The translations under genes were made by a program, and so were the position numbers. Source: Earliella scabrosa (taxonomy: Eukaryota; Basidiomycota; Agaricomycetes; Polyporales; Polyporaceae). Taken from it: a stretch of 64,000 nucleotides of DNA. The notes under the pieces were generated by a model that was given only the letters and a program-made list of their open reading frames with translations, was not told the DNA's origin and did not search any database. Every line of letters starts with the position of its first letter. Positions within the stretch are counted from its first letter, which is position 1. This document shows, one piece after another, positions 33,525 through 43,165 of the stretch. The stretch lies in assembly GCA_022605405.1 (NCBI GenBank), contig JABYQQ010000009.1:558001-622000 (forward strand), in the 5' to 3' direction.

Positions 33525-34497
33525 ATGTCCGTCTGTCCACCATACGCTCCCTTCTTCGGTTTCGCGGGCGTCGCCTCCGCGGTATGTCTCTGTTGCTCGT
33601 GCTATGTCACCCTGCTGCGTACGCTGACCCGGAAACGGCTCCTCTCGCTCGCCCATGGTAGATGATCTTCAGCAGTGCGTGTCTTCCGTCATGACCCCGC
33701 ATATCGCACAGGTTGTCTACAGAAGCTGACCGGGGCGTGTGCATGCTCCTACTATGTTCGTTCGTCGAACACATAGCCGTCGGTGCGGCGTTCGGGACGG
33801 CAAAGTCGGGCATCGGGATTGCAGGTCTGGGGACGTTCAAGCCTGAGCTCATCATGAAGGTGCGTTTCCCCCTCCCAGCTGCACCAACGCCGGGGTGATC
33901 CACATGCTCCCATGCTCCCGCGCTCGCGAACCCCAACAACAGTCCCTCATTCCGGTGGTCATGTCCGGTATCATCGCCGTGTACGGCCTGGTTGTGTCCG
34001 TGCTCATCGCTGGTGGCCGTGAGTGCGCCCCATCTCTATGAAGCATCCTCCCTTCGTTGCTCAAGCAGCATCCGTCCCTCATTCTCATCCCGTCCCGCAC
34101 TTCTCGACCCGCCCTTGTGCAGTCAAGCCGAACGACTACCCGCTATACGCGGGCTTCATCCACCTCGGCGCGGGCCTCGCATGCGGATTCACGGGCCTTG
34201 CTGCGGGCTATGCCATTGGCTATGTCGGCGACTCTGTAAGTCCAGTCATTCCGCGGTGTGCATTCTCTATGCTAACGTGTCTCGCTGCTGCAGTGCGTAC
34301 GAGCATACGTGTTCGAGTCGAAGGTGTTCGTGACGATGGTGCTCATCCTCATCTTCGGAGAGGTCCTGGGGTTGTACGGGTACGTCCAGTAAATCCACTA
34401 CCTGCACGGAGGAAAACTGACGGTGTCGCTCTCTCTCTCTAGCCTCATTGTTGCGCTCATCATGAACTCACGAGCTACCGAGGCCCGATGCACATGA
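33525..34497 (+). CDS. VMA3: V-ATPase V0 proteolipid subunit c
   Basis: The start at 33525 gives [20 protein letters not shown] 13-nt exon (33662-33674) encodes MIFST, then [92 protein letters not shown] and [16 protein letters not shown]. It has four transmembrane helices and about 162 residues, the usual size. The essential proton-carrying Glu is the E of FGEVLG in helix 4. The protein forms the rotating c-ring of the vacuolar proton pump. Six small introns are inferred. The V0 subunit d gene lies about 4.4 kb downstream on the other strand. Confidence 0.96.
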
Positions 34498-34680
34498 GGC
34501 CCCCACCGCAGTCCAGTAGCGTACTTACCCCCTGCTTTCGACCTGCTGCACGGAACAATGTTCATATATTACATACCCTCTACTACACGCAGGTGCCAGG
34601 AGAAAGATACAACGTGTGATGCAAACGCGGGGGATTCTGAGAGCTGCAGCAATGAAACGGATAGTGATATATGGGAAGAC

Positions 34681-35418
34681 TTAGCGTCTCGCCCCCGGAC
34701 TCCTACTTCTGCTACGGCTCTCGCTGCGGTAACGACGCTTCCTCCTGGGACTTCTGCTGTCGCTTCGCCGTGAGCGTGAGTCGGAAGACTCGGAGTCGGA
34801 CGAGTCTGATGAGGAGGAGCTGCTGGAATCGGAGTCGGAGTCGCTGTCCGAGTCGGACGACGAGGACGAGGACGAGACGGATCTTGAGCTGAACACGCGA
34901 CGCGTCAGACACCGACATGAACGCAGAGAGACCATACGAGGGGGAGCCGCACCGTTTACGTTTCTGCGATGAGCCCTCGCCTTTGTCCTTGTCCTGATTC
35001 TTCGCGCGCTCCTTCTCCTTGGCCTCGAGGATCTTATTCGCGACCCCGCTCCTGCAGCACAAGCACAAAGACGGTCACACCAGCACGCGCGAGCACGAAG
35101 GGATATGTCCGCGGAACGCACTTTGACTTGAACTCCTCGGGCACCTCCACCGACGGCTTTCCGTCCGCCTTGAGCTTTGCGAGCAGCTTCGGGTTCTCGA
35201 GCATCTGCGTGCGCGACGGCCGGGAGATGTACGGCCGAGCCCCTTTGCATTGGTACGTGAAGTGTCCTGCGCGCCGGACGAAGTGTCAGCTATCCGCATG
35301 ATATGCGGCCCGCCCTTGGGACACTGAGCTCACCTGTCCCGAGGCATCTCTGGCAGACGGTACTCGACGTGGCTCGTGGATTGTTGTTCGACTTGCCGTG
35401 CGGGGCAAACTTGGACAT
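34681..35418 (-). CDS. ZCCHC10-like zinc-knuckle protein with SR/SD-rich tail
   Basis: The ATG at 35418 gives MSKFAPHGKSNNNPRATSST. The zinc knuckle CQRCLGTGHFTYQC is split by an intron after GTG; splicing restores the CX2CX4HX4C spacing. KGARPYISRPSRTQMLENPK follows and matches ZCCHC10. Then come a Lys/Glu-rich helix (KEKERAKNQDKDKGEG), and after another intron a long Ser/Asp run followed by RS repeats ending SRSRSRSPGARR. An in-frame ATG at 35517 would add 33 unrelated residues. The animal homologue is a small nuclear protein without a firm molecular role; RNA binding is plausible from the knuckle and RS tail. Confidence 0.85.
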
Positions 35419-35765
35419 CACGTACGGCGTGGAGGGGGTGTTGGCGAGGCTAGCGACGGTGAGAGGACGGGTTGTGGTAGAGAGCTTGTGGAAGGGGTTC
35501 AACCAGTCAACGCTCACCGCGGCCGGTGTTTGGGCGACATTTCGGCGGATAAGTTCGGCGCTAAGTCGCGCGCCCGGCCTTCCAGCGTTCTATAACTTCC
35601 AGTGTGGTGTGGAGAGTCACCTTGTGGCCGAGTCACTGCAGCACAGATGTCCACAGCCCTCGCCAGTCTATAAATCGAGGATCGAGACGTGGAGGATAGT
35701 GCTTCCCAACTACCCACAGCAGCGTTCACTCCAGATTCTCTGAGCTCGCTCATCGATCAGATATC
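35419..35765. promoter_or_regulatory. Divergent promoter with TATA box
   Basis: About 350 bases between divergent genes. TATAAAT at 35669-35675 lies roughly 90 bases before the ATG at 35766 and probably serves the plus-strand gene. Confidence 0.45.
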
Positions 35766-37131
35766 ATGGGCGGAAACGCGTTCAAGAACCTCCTTCCGGA
35801 CGCGTCCTTTCCCCGCATGCACCCTTCCGTGTACAATGCGCTGAAGTCGTGCCTCCTGCCCATCCTACAGACTCTCTACACTCATGTGGTCGTGGCGCCA
35901 GAGGCGCCAGGCAAGGTCGACTACGGCGACCTTGACTTCGTCGTGAGCGGGCCGCGAGACGGCCTGACCACCGACGATGTCAAACTCGCCTTGCGCGCGA
36001 CGTGCAGCGTCCCGATGGAGGGGAACCGTACGAGCAACTACGCCATCCCCGCCGAGGCGTTCGAGGAGGTGGTCCGCGCAAGCGGAGCCACGTCCGCGGG
36101 CGCTGACGCTGACGCTGCGACACTAACCAGAGGGGACGCGGCGGGGTCGTTCTTCCAGGTCGACGTGAACGTCTGCGCGGACAAGGCCCAGCTCGAGCGC
36201 ACCGTCTTCTACTCGTCCTTCGGCGACCTCGGGTACATCTTCGGGCTCTTCGCCCAGACCGCAGGGCTCTCCTTCAACATCTTCGGGCTCAAGGTGCGTC
36301 CCCCGCCCTATATTTTCAAGCTACTGGCGTAACACTGGATCCTCTGTGCAGCTCGCAGAGCCGGTCCCGACGCAGCCAGCGCGGACGTTCTACCTCTCGG
36401 AGTCGATGCCCGATATCCTCGCCTTCTTCGGCCTGTCCATGGACCGGTGGCGGGAGGGCTTCGAGACGCAGGAGGACATCTTCAAGTGGGTCGCAGCCTC
36501 GCCGTTTGTCCGGCCGCTCGTGTCGCGCTACCGCTCCGCGAACTACAAGCCCTCGAACAAGGACCGCGTCGACGCCCGGCCGATGCGCCAGAACTTTGTC
36601 GCCTTCCTCCAAACGCACGACATCGACAGCGAGGGCGCTGCAGCAGCGTCCTTGTTCGCCCAGCCCGGCAGCCGCGAGGAGAAGATCGAGGCTGCCCTGC
36701 GGTTCTTCGGCAAGTACGAAGAACACGCGGCCCTGCTCTACAAGAGCAGGGTGCAGAATCGCGCCAGGGAGATCCTGAACGGAACCAACGTCCAGCTGTG
36801 GACTGGCGTTCAGGGCATGCCGGTGCGCTTCGTCATGGACGAAGTCAAGAAGCGTCTGTCCAGCATGCCGGCCGTTGGGAGCGCGCCAGCGATGGCGATG
36901 GACGAGGTGCAGGTGTGGCAGCGCGTTTTGTTGGAGATGTCGGACGATGAAGTGCGCGCCCTGGTGGTGAACGTCAAAGAGGAGCTGCAGGAGAAGGGAG
37001 AGCTAGAATTTGACTGGAGAGCCGCGAAAGCGGCGAAGTTGGAGCGGAAGCGACAGAAGGAGCTGGAGCTCAAGGGCGGTGGCCATGAATCTGAATCGAG
37101 AGAGCAGGTGGCTGCTGTTGCGGCGGCATGA
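35766..37131 (+). CDS. Conserved fungal protein of unknown function with nucleotidyltransferase-like acidic motifs
   Basis: The start gives MGGNAFKNLLPDASFPRMHP. One intron (about 36294-36350) splits a protein of about 450 residues. The first 190 residues hold GG at positions 2-3, then KVDYGDLDFVVSG with D55-L-D57, and SFFQVDVNVCADK with D133. A Gly-Gly start followed by DxD and a third acid on a beta strand is the pattern of polymerase-beta-like nucleotidyltransferases. The spacing from GG to DxD is longer than usual. The second half is helical and ends in a Lys/Glu-rich coiled coil (AAKAAKLERKRQKELELKGG). I do not recognise a named family, and no substrate can be proposed. Gene reality is well supported by the long, biased, spliced frame. 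Confidence 0.7.
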
Positions 37132-37230
37132 TTGACTTTGTATTTGACAGTCACTGTAGAGGATCTGGATGTAGAACAAGTCTATTGTATACCAGCACAT
37201 ACCCTTCTGCTTACACCACTGTGGGACAAC

Positions 37231-38537
37231 CTAAAGCTTGCCTTTGACTCCGGTATGCCACACACCCGTCGTGAGTTCGCCCTGCTCCTGCTGAATCATC
37301 CACTCTAGCACCGTCTCTACAACTTCCTCCGGCATCTGTGTGCAAGTATGTGAGTGCTCAATAATGCTGTGGAGCATACCGCACCCACCCCAGTGAAATT
37401 GTGATCTGCGTCTTCGACATAACGCAACGTGTGGGTTCCCGGATTCCGCGCGCCGTATATGCGCGCATATATGAAGGCATCGTAAGGAGGAACAACAGCG
37501 TCCTTGAGCCCGTGCAGCGAGAGCACGTCGACGTGCGGTGGGAACTGCGTCCAAGCAACGGATGAGTCAACGGACGCAAATTCGTCGTAGTCTTTCTGGT
37601 ACAGCCTTATTCAAGGTCAGCCGGGTCCGAGAATTGAGTGCAAGGTAAAAGAGGTCGCCGACCTTGAGACCACTGGCTTGCGTGCAACAGTGTAATTGCG
37701 CTCGATGTAGCCCTGCTTCTCTAGTTGATCTTTATGTAACTCCAGGTCGTCTGTGGATAGCGAGGTTTGAGACGAGGGGTTGATTGGCACGTTGACGCAG
37801 TTCCTTACCATAGATTTTCTGGCATTCAGGGGACCATGAGCCCGCACTTCATCGCGGAACGGGGTACTCACCTCCATTCTATACCGCCCAGCCACGTTCA
37901 CATACCGGCTCACATCCTTCGCGTACCCGTCCTTATGCCTGCACAGCCAGAGCATGGACGCAACGCTCCCTCGCGAATGGCCCACGAGCATGTCGACTAC
38001 GTAGCCGTACTCTTGCTTGAGGTACGCGACCACTGCATCGAGGTCGTCCACGTCGTTATAGAACTTGCCGAAGCGCCACTCTCCCGGTGTCTCATGGTTC
38101 CCTCTACGCGCACACCACGAGTGAGGGGGGTTCTTGTAGGGAGGGCGCACAGAAAAGGCTGGAGTGAGACGCACCGGAAGTCAAAGCGGAAGGAATCTAT
38201 TGGCAGCCTGAGGGCAAGACGCTTCTGGAAGAGATAGTCCTTGTGTCTACGGTTCGGTCCATTTAGGATCGCGACGAGGGGGACATTAATGGCTGGATGC
38301 AAGCTCACCCCATAGCGCCATGCAGGATCTAGGACGATGAGGTCACTCAGTATCACTGGCTCTTGCTTGACGGAAGAGTGTACGATGCTCACGGACCAAA
38401 GCAATCTTCCGTCCCTGCGTGGGCTGCTCCGGGGCGACCTGCTCTAGCACGCCCGTAATCGCACAATCCTTCTCTAGCGGGTGCGGAATGGCGAGCTTCG
38501 TGGTCTTCACGGACGTGTTCTGCGCAATGACGGTCAT
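37231..38537 (-). CDS. Alpha/beta hydrolase (serine nucleophile), intracellular
   Basis: The start at 38537 gives MTVIAQNTSVKTTKLAIPHP. A 20-nt exon (38309-38328) encodes ILHGAMG, the HG oxyanion turn, joined to HKDYLFQKRLALRLPIDSFR. FDFRGNHETPGEWRFGKFYN and DLDAVVAYLKQEYGYVVDML follow, then the nucleophile elbow VGHSRGSVASMLW. A 10-nt exon (37809-37818) gives EKIY, joined to DDLELHKDQLEKQGYIERNY. The acid is probably in LKDAVVPPYDAF and the base is the H of VEDADHNFTG. The triad Ser-Asp-His is complete. No signal peptide is seen. The family is broad, and an esterase or peptidase role cannot be told from sequence. Confidence 0.85.
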
Positions 38538-38892
38538 GGCGAGCTAGGTAGTGAGAGGTTTAGGAGGTCGTAGAAACAGGCAGAGCGCGAGATGGATGGC
38601 TGGTAGTACATGGTGGCTTATGAGTGTTTCGCCGACATTCCGTGCAATGGTCACCTCCGGACTCGCTCCGACCGGATAGCCGGTGTGGGGAAGCGGCCAT
38701 GGCGGCCCGGAAGCAAGAAACCATTCTTACACCATCTCGGGGTCGGGCAGAGGCTCGGAATGGATGTAGTGCTTAAGAGAAGCGGTGAACTGAGGCGCTA
38801 TATGGGAGTACATACAACGGAAGTGGTATATGGTCCCGGCAGTCCGTGGCATACAAGTCCATCGGCGACTAGGGCATGCTACTACGCGTCGC
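38538..38892. other. Intergenic, no feature seen
   Basis: About 355 bases between two minus-strand genes; contains the promoter of the hydrolase and the 3' UTR of the V-ATPase subunit d gene. Confidence 0.45.
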
Positions 38893-40257
38893 CTAGAACG
38901 TAGGGATGAAGTCATGTATCCTGTCCCGCGCGTTCTGCGCAATGCACTCCGCGATCCACGTCAAGCTCCTGATCTCCTGCTCCTTCAGCTTGATGTAGCT
39001 GTAGAATGTCGCGTACTGGAACTGCTGCAGGAACGCAAGCTTGTTCAGGTGGACCTCGTGCACAAAGAACCGGTCCTCGAGATCCACCGCGCCGCTGACG
39101 TCGCCGTCCAGATCCCCGAGCAGATTCGCACTGCTCTCGCCCCCGGTGCCATTCCCGCGTGCACCTGCACCAGGAGAGGTGTCGAAGAACGCGCGGTACT
39201 CGGAGATGGGCTCGAGCGCCTGCCGCACCTGGTCGATGTCGTCCGCGCGTGCGAGTGCGTTGTTACCCTCGGGGAAGAGGCGACCGATGGTAGGGAAGAG
39301 CTTCGCGCGCTGCTCCTTTGTGAGTTGCGTCCCGAAGGAGTTGATGGTGATGTTGATGGCACGGCGGTCGGCTTCGAATGAAAGGATGTTGTGCATGATC
39401 TCAGCGGTTGGGCCGCCGATGGACTGGCAAAACGCGTCGAAGTCCTCAAGGTATGCCTTGTAGAGCGTGTTCCGGATGATCTCAATGTTCAAGTCGTCGA
39501 GGTCCGCGGCTGTGACGGAGTCCCGGAAGTAGTTTGCTGAACCAGACAAGGAATTATGGGATGGGAGGTCATGGAGGGGTCTAGGAGGCATGGAGTGAGG
39601 GGAACGTACCGAGAGGTGTCTCCACCAGAACCGTATGGTAAAGCTCCTCCACGTTGGTAGCGACACACAGTGCAGGCATGGTGTCAAAGACGCCTAGAGG
39701 GTGGCACCTTTGCAGCAGCTCGTTGGTGTTCCTCCCGTGCAGCGTTCCGGTGATGATGAGGATGACATTGTCGATCATGTACGCGTAACTGTAAGCCGTT
39801 ACATCAGTCCACCTTTCACTACACTCTCTTACCGGGACCGAGCACCCACGTCATGTATTCCAGGAACTTGCTAAGCGGCTCAACGGCATTGCTCCGGAGG
39901 AAGTTGAACTGGTCGACTAGCACCTGGGTCGCCTTGTCCGAGATGGTCGAGGTAGAGATGGGGAGGGGCTCGTTCGCCAAGAAGTTGCCATAGTCCGTTG
40001 CTGACAACTGCGTCCTGAAGTCTGGTGTACGTACGCACATTTAACACGCAGCCTCTTTGCTCTCGGAAGCGGACGCACCCTCAATTGTCTCGCATTGTGT
40101 AAGGTTGTTGTACTGGTTCTGGGTCAGAAGGCCAGCCTTGTACCCCCTGACAATACCTTCCAAAAATCCTCCAGATACCTGCGAGATTGGATATGTTTGA
40201 GCGAGTACGAGCAGCAGCAAAAGCAGATATCCGCACGTTGAATAGCAAGGCCTCCAT
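38893..40257 (-). CDS. VMA6: V-ATPase V0 subunit d
   Basis: The start at 40257 gives a short exon MEALLFN, spliced at GTGCGG to [20 protein letters not shown]. Then come [48 protein letters not shown] and [77 protein letters not shown]-like [17 protein letters not shown] and the C-terminal [15 protein letters not shown] block ending [11 protein letters not shown] complete it. About 355 residues is the normal length. Subunit d couples the central stalk to the c-ring of the proton pump. An acidic/Gly-rich insert ([20 protein letters not shown]) is longer than in yeast. Confidence 0.95.
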
Positions 40258-40739
40258 GTCGAGCGACGGGCTAACAAGCGCTCACCCGCAGGTGCTCTAG
40301 TGACGGAAGTTCCCACGCCTTCCTGGCACGGAGCTGCGGACCGGTCCCCAACTGGTGTTGGCTGGTGTTGGACTGATCACTTCAAAGGTAGTCCAGGACC
40401 GTCCCTCCCCCCTTCAGTAGGTCCGACCAATCGTCTGCCTAGGGGAGATAAGCCGCAGACCGTTGTAAGTGCAACAGACACAAGCATAGATTGATATTCA
40501 TCCACAAGACTACCGGGGAGCAGGAATCCCTTAAGACTAAGTACTAGGCATCAACAATAGGACTACGCGGCGCCAGAGATGTGTATGGTATGTATGAAGG
40601 AAGACACAAGTGCCAACTCAAGAAGGCTGTAGGGTACGAGACTCGGACGTGCAAGAATCCAAACGTGAATACAGAATTATGACGCCGTAGCACATGGCAG
40701 AGATGAAGCACGGGGAAGGTGCGCACATTCAGACAGACT
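40258..40739. other. Intergenic, no gene supported
   Basis: About 480 bases upstream of the V-ATPase d gene and downstream of the pRiA4b-like gene. No conserved element was recognised. Confidence 0.45.
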
Positions 40740-42175
40740 TCAATAATCATCCTCCGAACTCTCCGAACTGTCTTCAACTTCATCCTCGTCTTCATCTGTG
40801 CCATTCCTCGCCCGTTTTTGTAAACGCGCAAGGCGCCGCTGCTCCTTCTGCTGAGCTAACGCTTGCAATCGGGCCTGTTCCTCTTCCACCTTGTAGATTG
40901 CATGCTCGGTCTTACGAGCAACGGATCCAATCTCGCCCTTGAGGAATTTCTCGAACGTGTCCGTCATGAAGATTAACCCGGAGACAGATTTGTTCTTTCC
41001 CTCGATTTCCTGCGGTTATCCGATGTGAATGAGCATCTCGTGATGTCAGAACGTAGTGAAGTGCTCACGCCATAGTCATTATGTGCGTCCTCGACAGGAG
41101 GCTGCACAGGTAGCAGGAATCAGTCTGCGTTCTTTGAAAACATGGTGTACACGTACTCCTCCCTTGGCCACGGTAACGATTGGGTAGTTTCGCGGGACGT
41201 CCGTCTTCCACATATACTCCCCGTTCTTCTCCGGCGCGACCGTGATATGGACGTCCCAGCTCGCTGCAATCCTTCAGCGCGATGCCCCACACGACAAGGG
41301 TACTTTCACTTACAGCTGAGGTCATACTCAAACATGATGCCAATCTCCAAGTTCGAACACGCACCCTTGCTCACGTTATTCCTCGACTTCGCCGCCCATA
41401 CGTCCCCAAGCGTGACCTCGGCATCCTTCTTGACCGGCACTTGCATCTTGGAAAAGAACACGTCCCAGTCATCGTTCGGGTCCGGGGGTGGGCGGGGCCT
41501 CCTCAAGCCGCCCGGGGTCACCTTCAAAGTCGGGTCGTGCGAGAATTTCGCGTACGTACACACCCACTCCCTATACTCCTCGACGTCGTCCCTGTGCGGC
41601 TGCTCGGGCACCCGGATCGAGCGGTGTTTCTTGATCTCGCCGCGCCTCCAGTTCGCCGAGTACAGCTGCGCGTGCGTGACGACGCTCGCCTGGTGCAGGT
41701 GGTGGCCCGACCAGCCAAAGATGAGCAGAATGAACTTGTAGAGGTGCGCGAAGGTGAACGAGAGCGGGAGACGCGCGATGCGGTATACGCCCTTGAAGCG
41801 GCAGAGCTGGAAGCGGAGCTGGATGAAGGTGTCGCTCGCGGGCGGGAGTCCACACGCCGGGTCTGGCTCGGCGGGCAGTGCAATCTCGTCGAATGGGTCG
41901 TAGGCCATCCGGTTCCGTTTGGCGGGGACGGGAGAGTCGACGGCGGCATGGCCATCATCGACATTCTCGATCCGACGTTTGGTGGACGGTCCCGGTTCTT
42001 TTTCCATCTCAACCTCGGATTCGAATGAGTCTTCTTCTTCGCTCGTAGAGTAATCTTCTTCTTCCGCCTGTTTTGCCAAAATGAAGAAGGCCGCTGCGAG
42101 GATATCAGACTACCACCGTCTGCAGACGAGAACTCAGGCTGGATGAAAGCGCTCACCAAGCAAGGCCAAATCCAT
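40740..42175 (-). CDS. pRiA4b ORF-3-like domain protein
   Basis: The preferred start at 42175 is a short exon MDLALL, spliced at GTGAGC to AAFFILAKQAEEEDYSTSEE. A Glu/Ser-rich acidic region follows. The core has DTFIQLRFQLCRFKGVYRIA, LSFTFAHLYKFILLIFGWSG, HHLHQASVV, LGDVWAAKSRNNVSKGACSN, IGIMFEYDLSSSWDVHI and YPIVTVAKGGAPPVEDAHND. This is the order of the pRiA4b ORF-3-like domain: a helix with GWSxxHLH, then FEYDFGDxW-like, then PPEDxGG-like. The bacterial domain is known mainly from mobile-element passenger genes. A Glu/Lys coiled coil (HAIYKVEEEQARLQALAQQK) and acidic tail end the protein. No enzymatic residues can be assigned. A TTG-started model at 42079 was set aside. Confidence 0.78.
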
Positions 42176-43165
42176 AGGTGAGGTCGAGGTGGGTGGGCTA
42201 TTCTATGGGGAGAAGATTGGGCAGGAATGTGGCTATAGGGTGGGGTGGGACATGGCTACTGGAGTGCGGGTCGCCTACGCGACTGTCGACTCCACCCTCG
42301 CCGCGATTTTGGCTCAGGCCGCGTAGGCCACGTGATCGCGAACCTCTGGAACGAGGGTCTAGACTCCCGAGACAAGGAACCGTGCGGGAGACTCACCTAC
42401 ATACGACGCGTAAGTCGGACAGTGTCGACTTTGGCAAAGTGAGAAGAAGAGCAGCGACCATGCATAGACAACATCCGAGACAGCAACAGCAACAGCGACT
42501 CTGGTACGGCAGCGTTCAACAGCAGCAATAGCGTAGAGAGAATCTTATGATTAGGAACGGGACTTGAATGCTGGGGAGAGACGTACAAATGGCATGCGTA
42601 TGTGTGTTGCATATATGAGACAGGGACATTGGATGCAGAACTATGGTGGTACAGTATGAGTTGGGGCAGCAGCCGATGGGCCGATGGCGGGGCGGAGACG
42701 CAGAGAAGAGACCAGTCCGGATCCATATCACATACACATAAGATGCGGTAACGCGGGAGACGAGGGACGAAATGCGAAGTGCAGAGGAGATGCGTCTATG
42801 CCCGAGGCACACGACACAAAGATGCGGCGATGAGAGGCGAGATTGGTATGGTGGGGAAACGCAGCGTGAGGTTGTGCAGTGTATCGGTGTCATGATGAGT
42901 GATGCAGCGAGAGCTGGAAAGACAGCGGCGAAGCGACATAGCATAGCGAATGGAGAAATGCGAAATCAGAGACAGACCATTTGACATGCTACCGCCACAG
43001 CGCCCAAGGTACGGGAAGCGTCCTGTTACCCCGGCGCGCCGCTGTCGACCATTAGTCTAGCGATGTAAGTATCGCGAACTCGGCCCAGCGGAAGCTCCGC
43101 GCGCGCTTAGGTTGGCGCAACATGAGACTAGCGGGAGACGGGGTCGCATGCGTGGTAGAAAGCGA
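42176..43165. other. Intergenic, no gene supported
   Basis: Nearly 1 kb between two minus-strand genes. A short impure CAG/CAA run lies at 42481-42530. Otherwise it is purine-rich without a supported frame. The part next to 42175 should be the promoter of the pRiA4b-like gene. Confidence 0.45.

Noticed and set aside
42481..42530. CAG/CAA run as a coding polyglutamine tract
   Set aside because: The frame around it has no other support; treated as a short impure repeat in intergenic DNA.
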